Shown here piece by piece: positions 5,117-8,082 of a stretch of 8,082 nt of DNA. A program made the translations under genes and the position numbers. Under the pieces are notes generated by a model that did not search any database, had not been told where the DNA came from, and saw nothing but the letters and a program-made list of their open reading frames with translations. The DNA comes from Sulfurimonas sp. UBA6792. Its GTDB lineage: Bacteria; Campylobacterota; Campylobacteria; Campylobacterales; Sulfurimonadaceae. Where the stretch lies: positions 1 to 8,082 of the forward strand of contig DKFQ01000067.1 in the NCBI GenBank assembly GCA_002452425.1. The letters run 5' to 3'. Position 1 is the first letter of the stretch, and every line of letters starts with the position of its first letter.

Positions 5117-8082
5117 ATGAAATCGCTCAATTTACTTTCAAAAATTTTTATATCTCTACTGCTTTTAAGTAGTTTTGCCATTTTTAGTTGGGGTGCGTGT
5201 CCTACAGGAACTAATATGGGAACTTGGAATGCCACAACTGGTTCATCATACAACAATCATACTGGCTATGTACAAAGCGATGATGCTGATTATTATATAA
5301 TTACCAATCCAGTTGGTGGGCAAATTAATTTAACCATTCAAAATACTCCAGATACTAATAATGATTTATTTGCCACCTTATATAGTGATAGCGCATGTAC
5401 AACGCAAGTATGGGCATCTGGTCAAATAGGAGATTTGCAAACTGTCTCTGCTACAGCAAATGTAACGGCTGGTACTACCTATTATCTTTATTTACTTGGA
5501 AGCAAATCCAATGGAGATACAAGATACTCTTTGAGCGCCAATAAACCTATAAAAGGGCATTCTGTACTTCATGAAAACCCATTTACACCCGTTTTCCCAA
5601 ATGGTGGACTCAAGTTATTTGGTGATTTTGTTGCTACAGGAGATTCCGTTCTTTGTCAAAATAACGGCGTAGGTGGATGTAATAATAATTATGGCGGATA
5701 TCTTTATGATAGTAACCTTATCTATAAAAATGAAGCTAGCATGACTTTAAACTCTGCATCTTCTATTTTAACTTTACCTGCAAATGTCGGTGCTAATGAA
5801 ATCGAATGGGCTGGGTTATACTGGCAAGGACATATTGCCGACCCTGATGCAGCTAATTATGCTACATCTACTATGGTGCAAAATCGTGGAAATGTAACTT
5901 TTAGATTACCAGATGGAACTACACAAAATATTACTGCCGATGATGTATGGTATCATGATTTTTGGGGAGATGGAGGCGGAAATGACGGTGGATTTAGATC
6001 TTTTTATCAAGGGTTTAAAGATGTAACATCACTTGTTAAGTCACATTTAGTAGGAGGAACAGCACAAACATTTTCAGTCGGCAATATTAAAGCGAACAAC
6101 GGAGCAGATTGGTATTCATATTTTTATTTAGGTGAAGGTGCTGAATATGACGGGTTAAGAGTTGGATTTTGGGGCAACTGGTCATTAATCGTTGTTTATA
6201 AACACAATCCTGCCACAATGCCTGCAGGAACAAAAATTAAAAACATTAATGTATTTAACGGCTTTGACGCAATGTTTCCACTTCCTATTGATGGATATAG
6301 GACTTTTGATGTAGAGATACCAATGAGTGGATTTTTAACTCCAAAATCAAATGCTGTAAATGCAAAGATGCTGTTTTATGCTTCAGGTGGTGAAAAACAA
6401 ATTGAACGTGATGCTTTTTATATTCAAAACGCGAATGCAGGTTATTTGTATCAAAAGGTTTCAAATGCTTTAAATCCTATAAACAATCCTTTTAACGGTT
6501 CAGTTTCCGATAAGGGTGTTGCCGTAGATGCTTCAGTGAGTTATTATCCAGGAATGGATTTAGATATATTTGATGTATCAAGTTATATGGCAAACAGTCA
6601 AACTTCTACCTCACTTAAACTAGAGGCAGTATTTAGCAATAGCAACGGAGATCAGTCAACCCCAGGAGTAATAGCTTTTTCTACTGATTTATACACTCCT
6701 CAATTTTGTTACGATTATGGGTATGAGCAAAACGGTCTTCCTTTTACAGAAGAAAACAATGGAACTGCCATGCCGTATATCACAGGAACTCTTCCAAATA
6801 CTGCAGATATAAATGTTAGTTTATACATAAGAAATCAAGAAAATTCAGACGTTAGAGCTGATAATGTGATGCTAAATATTGAAGATATTAACACTTCTGA
6901 AGCTATCTATATTCGCAATAGTACTGCAGTAACATATCCTCTTGACTTTACCCCAACAAGCAACACGGATGGTGGATGGCCGCTCAGTGTAAGCGATAGC
7001 TATATTCACAATATTCCGCTTGGAGATATAGATGGAAAGCAGCATGCCTATATCTACTATGCTTTAGCACCACAAAATATTGGTGATATACATATCCCCA
7101 TAAAAGGTACTTTTTCTTATGACTTAGTTATTCCATTGCCTGACAACACAACACTTACTCTTCCTTATTCATCGACAATTGGTGGAACAGGACTTCAAAT
7201 GTGTTCTTCTGATAATTTTAGCTATACGCCAGAGTGGGGTATCTTCAGTGTCGTAGATGCAGGCCTTTATGATGCAGGTGGTACAAATAAATATTATGAT
7301 TTAACAACTCAGGTTACAAAACGTCCAGCAAATCTCAGTATAGCTTCTTTTGATCCAATAGCACTTGATACTCCCAAACCAGTTACAACCATTGTAGCAG
7401 TTGAACTCATCGATGCAAGTCAGTTTCACGATGTTGATGCAGCATGTCGCGAACCATCAAGTGCAGTTAGCCCAAGAGTATGGATGGCATTTGAAAATAA
7501 CGTTTCTCAAATTAATTTTAATGCCACAACAATTCAAGATGCGATAGATGGAGGAATGGTCTCTGATGTAATTACTGGCAATCCATCTAACATTACTTCA
7601 CCAGCTGAATTCTTCAAAACTGCCACGCCTAATGCCGCTTTTAGGGTATCTTTCAATACATTAGCAGATCAAAATGATTCATTAATTCATATTGAACAAA
7701 CTGCTCATGGAATTCGAATTGACAATTTCTCAGATATTCATCAAGTATATCCACACTGTCGTCAATATGTTACAAATCCAAACAATAACAACTTGACAAA
7801 TCAAACTTCCGTTGCATGTTCAGACAATGGAAACAACAGCACATACCGTGATGTGGCAATCTGCATGGAATGTCTATACGGCGCCAGAACTCAAGTACTT
7901 TGTTCTAGAGATAACTTTGCTATTCGACCTGAGAGCTACACTGTCCAACTAAGAGACGTAAACCAAACAGATCATACACAAGTGCAACTTTTTGCTCCTA
8001 ATCGTACAGGAGTAGTCGCAGCAAACCTTGTAACAGATAGAGTTGATATGGCAAGTGGGTATGATTACCGTTTTGATATTAA
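5117..8082 (+). CDS. Large secreted surface protein with PPC-like N-terminal domain (partial, 3' end outside window)
   Basis: At least 988 residues without a stop. AAGGGG (5106–5111) lies 5 nt before the ATG. Residues 1–27 form a signal peptide (KSLNLLSK, a hydrophobic core, then SWGA before Cys28); Trp at -3 argues against a lipobox. Residues about 50–141 (DDADYY..., GQINLTI, DLFATLYSD, VTAGTTYYLYL, YSLSA) resemble a bacterial pre-peptidase C-terminal (PPC) beta domain. Residues about 200–430 carry IEWAGLYWQG (229–238), a Gly/Asp-rich loop (278–293), DVTSLV, WSLIVVYK (355–362) and NVFNGFD, a pattern I associate with secreted 'LYWGG' beta-sandwich domains beside DUF11-like repeats. CYDYGYEQNG (531–540) opens another section. 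CSSDNF (696–701) and CSRDNFAIRPESY (929–941) recur with changes; the latter faintly resembles the MshQ/DUF6701 pattern. There is no membrane anchor in view. It is probably an adhesin or pilus-tip-like exported protein; the exact role is unknown. Confidence 0.85.
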   Translation, partial: MKSLNLLSKIFISLLLLSSFAIFSWGACPTGTNMGTWNATTGSSYNNHTGYVQSDDADYYIITNPVGGQINLTIQNTPDTNNDLFATLYSDSACTTQVWASGQIGDLQTVSATANVTAGTTYYLYLLGSKSNGDTRYSLSANKPIKGHSVLHENPFTPVFPNGGLKLFGDFVATGDSVLCQNNGVGGCNNNYGGYLYDSNLIYKNEASMTLNSASSILTLPANVGANEIEWAGLYWQGHIADPDAANYATSTMVQNRGNVTFRLPDGTTQNITADDVWYHDFWGDGGGNDGGFRSFYQGFKDVTSLVKSHLVGGTAQTFSVGNIKANNGADWYSYFYLGEGAEYDGLRVGFWGNWSLIVVYKHNPATMPAGTKIKNINVFNGFDAMFPLPIDGYRTFDVEIPMSGFLTPKSNAVNAKMLFYASGGEKQIERDAFYIQNANAGYLYQKVSNALNPINNPFNGSVSDKGVAVDASVSYYPGMDLDIFDVSSYMANSQTSTSLKLEAVFSNSNGDQSTPGVIAFSTDLYTPQFCYDYGYEQNGLPFTEENNGTAMPYITGTLPNTADINVSLYIRNQENSDVRADNVMLNIEDINTSEAIYIRNSTAVTYPLDFTPTSNTDGGWPLSVSDSYIHNIPLGDIDGKQHAYIYYALAPQNIGDIHIPIKGTFSYDLVIPLPDNTTLTLPYSSTIGGTGLQMCSSDNFSYTPEWGIFSVVDAGLYDAGGTNKYYDLTTQVTKRPANLSIASFDPIALDTPKPVTTIVAVELIDASQFHDVDAACREPSSAVSPRVWMAFENNVSQINFNATTIQDAIDGGMVSDVITGNPSNITSPAEFFKTATPNAAFRVSFNTLADQNDSLIHIEQTAHGIRIDNFSDIHQVYPHCRQYVTNPNNNNLTNQTSVACSDNGNNSTYRDVAICMECLYGARTQVLCSRDNFAIRPESYTVQLRDVNQTDHTQVQLFAPNRTGVVAANLVTDRVDMASGYDYRFDI

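Larger units (their letters stand above)
4989..5120 (+). other. 43-codon frame fusing the orphan leader to a repeat; possible leader peptide or remnant
   Basis: The frame starts at the ATG of leader copy 3 and ends at TGA 5118–5120, overlapping the start of the surface-protein gene as ATGA. The peptide (MKKASHETLSSFFCYH...) resembles no family I know and is unusually rich in Cys, His and Phe. Part of it is simply the translation of the palindrome at 5063–5081. It could be a decayed antitoxin start, or a translated leader that feeds ribosomes into the downstream gene. I favour remnant origin; function is unknown. Confidence 0.35.

Noticed and set aside
5050..5256. Minus-strand 68-codon frame ending in LNQVQDDKN
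   Set aside because: Its end is the translation of the palindromic interspersed repeat, a well-known source of spurious ORFs, and the rest is antisense to the surface-protein signal peptide.
7904..7914. CxxC in the surface protein as a c-type heme site
   Set aside because: The motif is CMECL, without the His required for CxxCH.
1..8082. tRNA, rRNA, CRISPR array, insertion sequence or integrase
   Set aside because: No cloverleaf, regularly spaced direct repeats, transposase or integrase motifs were seen; the only direct repeats are the three antitoxin leaders and the BamD tail motifs.

Overview
The window looks like chromosome from a free-living member of the Campylobacterota (epsilon-proteobacteria), most likely close to Sulfurimonas. 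The main reason is the gene trio lon – bamD/comL – fliW with fliW divergent. From memory this order matches Helicobacter pylori (HP1379–HP1377) and Campylobacter jejuni (Cj1073c–Cj1075). AT-rich codon use and T-rich promoters with a TATAAT-like -10 box agree with this. The genus is inferred and not proven.

Layout. Positions 1–2863 (minus strand) hold a two-gene operon: a BamD/ComL-type outer-membrane lipoprotein followed, after 2 bp, by the ATP-dependent protease Lon. Lon runs off the left edge before its catalytic serine. Positions 2864–2986 are a short divergent promoter region. Positions 2987–3367 (plus) encode FliW, the flagellin chaperone and CsrA antagonist.

After fliW the character changes. 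About 240 bp without an intact gene (3368–3606) contain a weak hairpin, a perfect TATAAT box and a short open frame that looks like the C-terminal remnant of a DUF4160-like gene. Then come five small plus-strand genes: a DUF2442 protein and two tandem type II toxin–antitoxin modules, antitoxin/RelE-YafQ-like toxin (3913–4418) and antitoxin/ParE-RelE-like toxin (4438–4967). The two antitoxin genes are almost identical from the ribosome binding site through codon 17, then diverge into different C-terminal halves matching two different toxins. A third copy of the leader plus ATG sits at 4976–4995 with no antitoxin behind it. It opens a 43-codon frame that crosses a short palindromic interspersed repeat and ends by ATGA overlap on the next gene.

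From 5117 to the right edge there is one long open frame, a secreted, Asn/Thr/Gly-rich, beta-type surface protein of at least 988 residues. It has a signal peptide, a PPC-like N-terminal domain, a domain with the motif WAGLYWQG, and Cys-containing C-terminal regions. Its C-terminal half carries six extended D/E-x-N-x-S/T sequons.

How the parts relate. lon, bamD and fliW are housekeeping and motility genes at an apparently conserved locus. The stretch from about 3370 onward looks accessory: a toxin–antitoxin array built by recombination of a shared 5' module, leading into a surface-protein gene. The most unusual signal is the reuse of the same antitoxin leader and N-terminal module, including an orphan copy feeding into the surface-protein gene.
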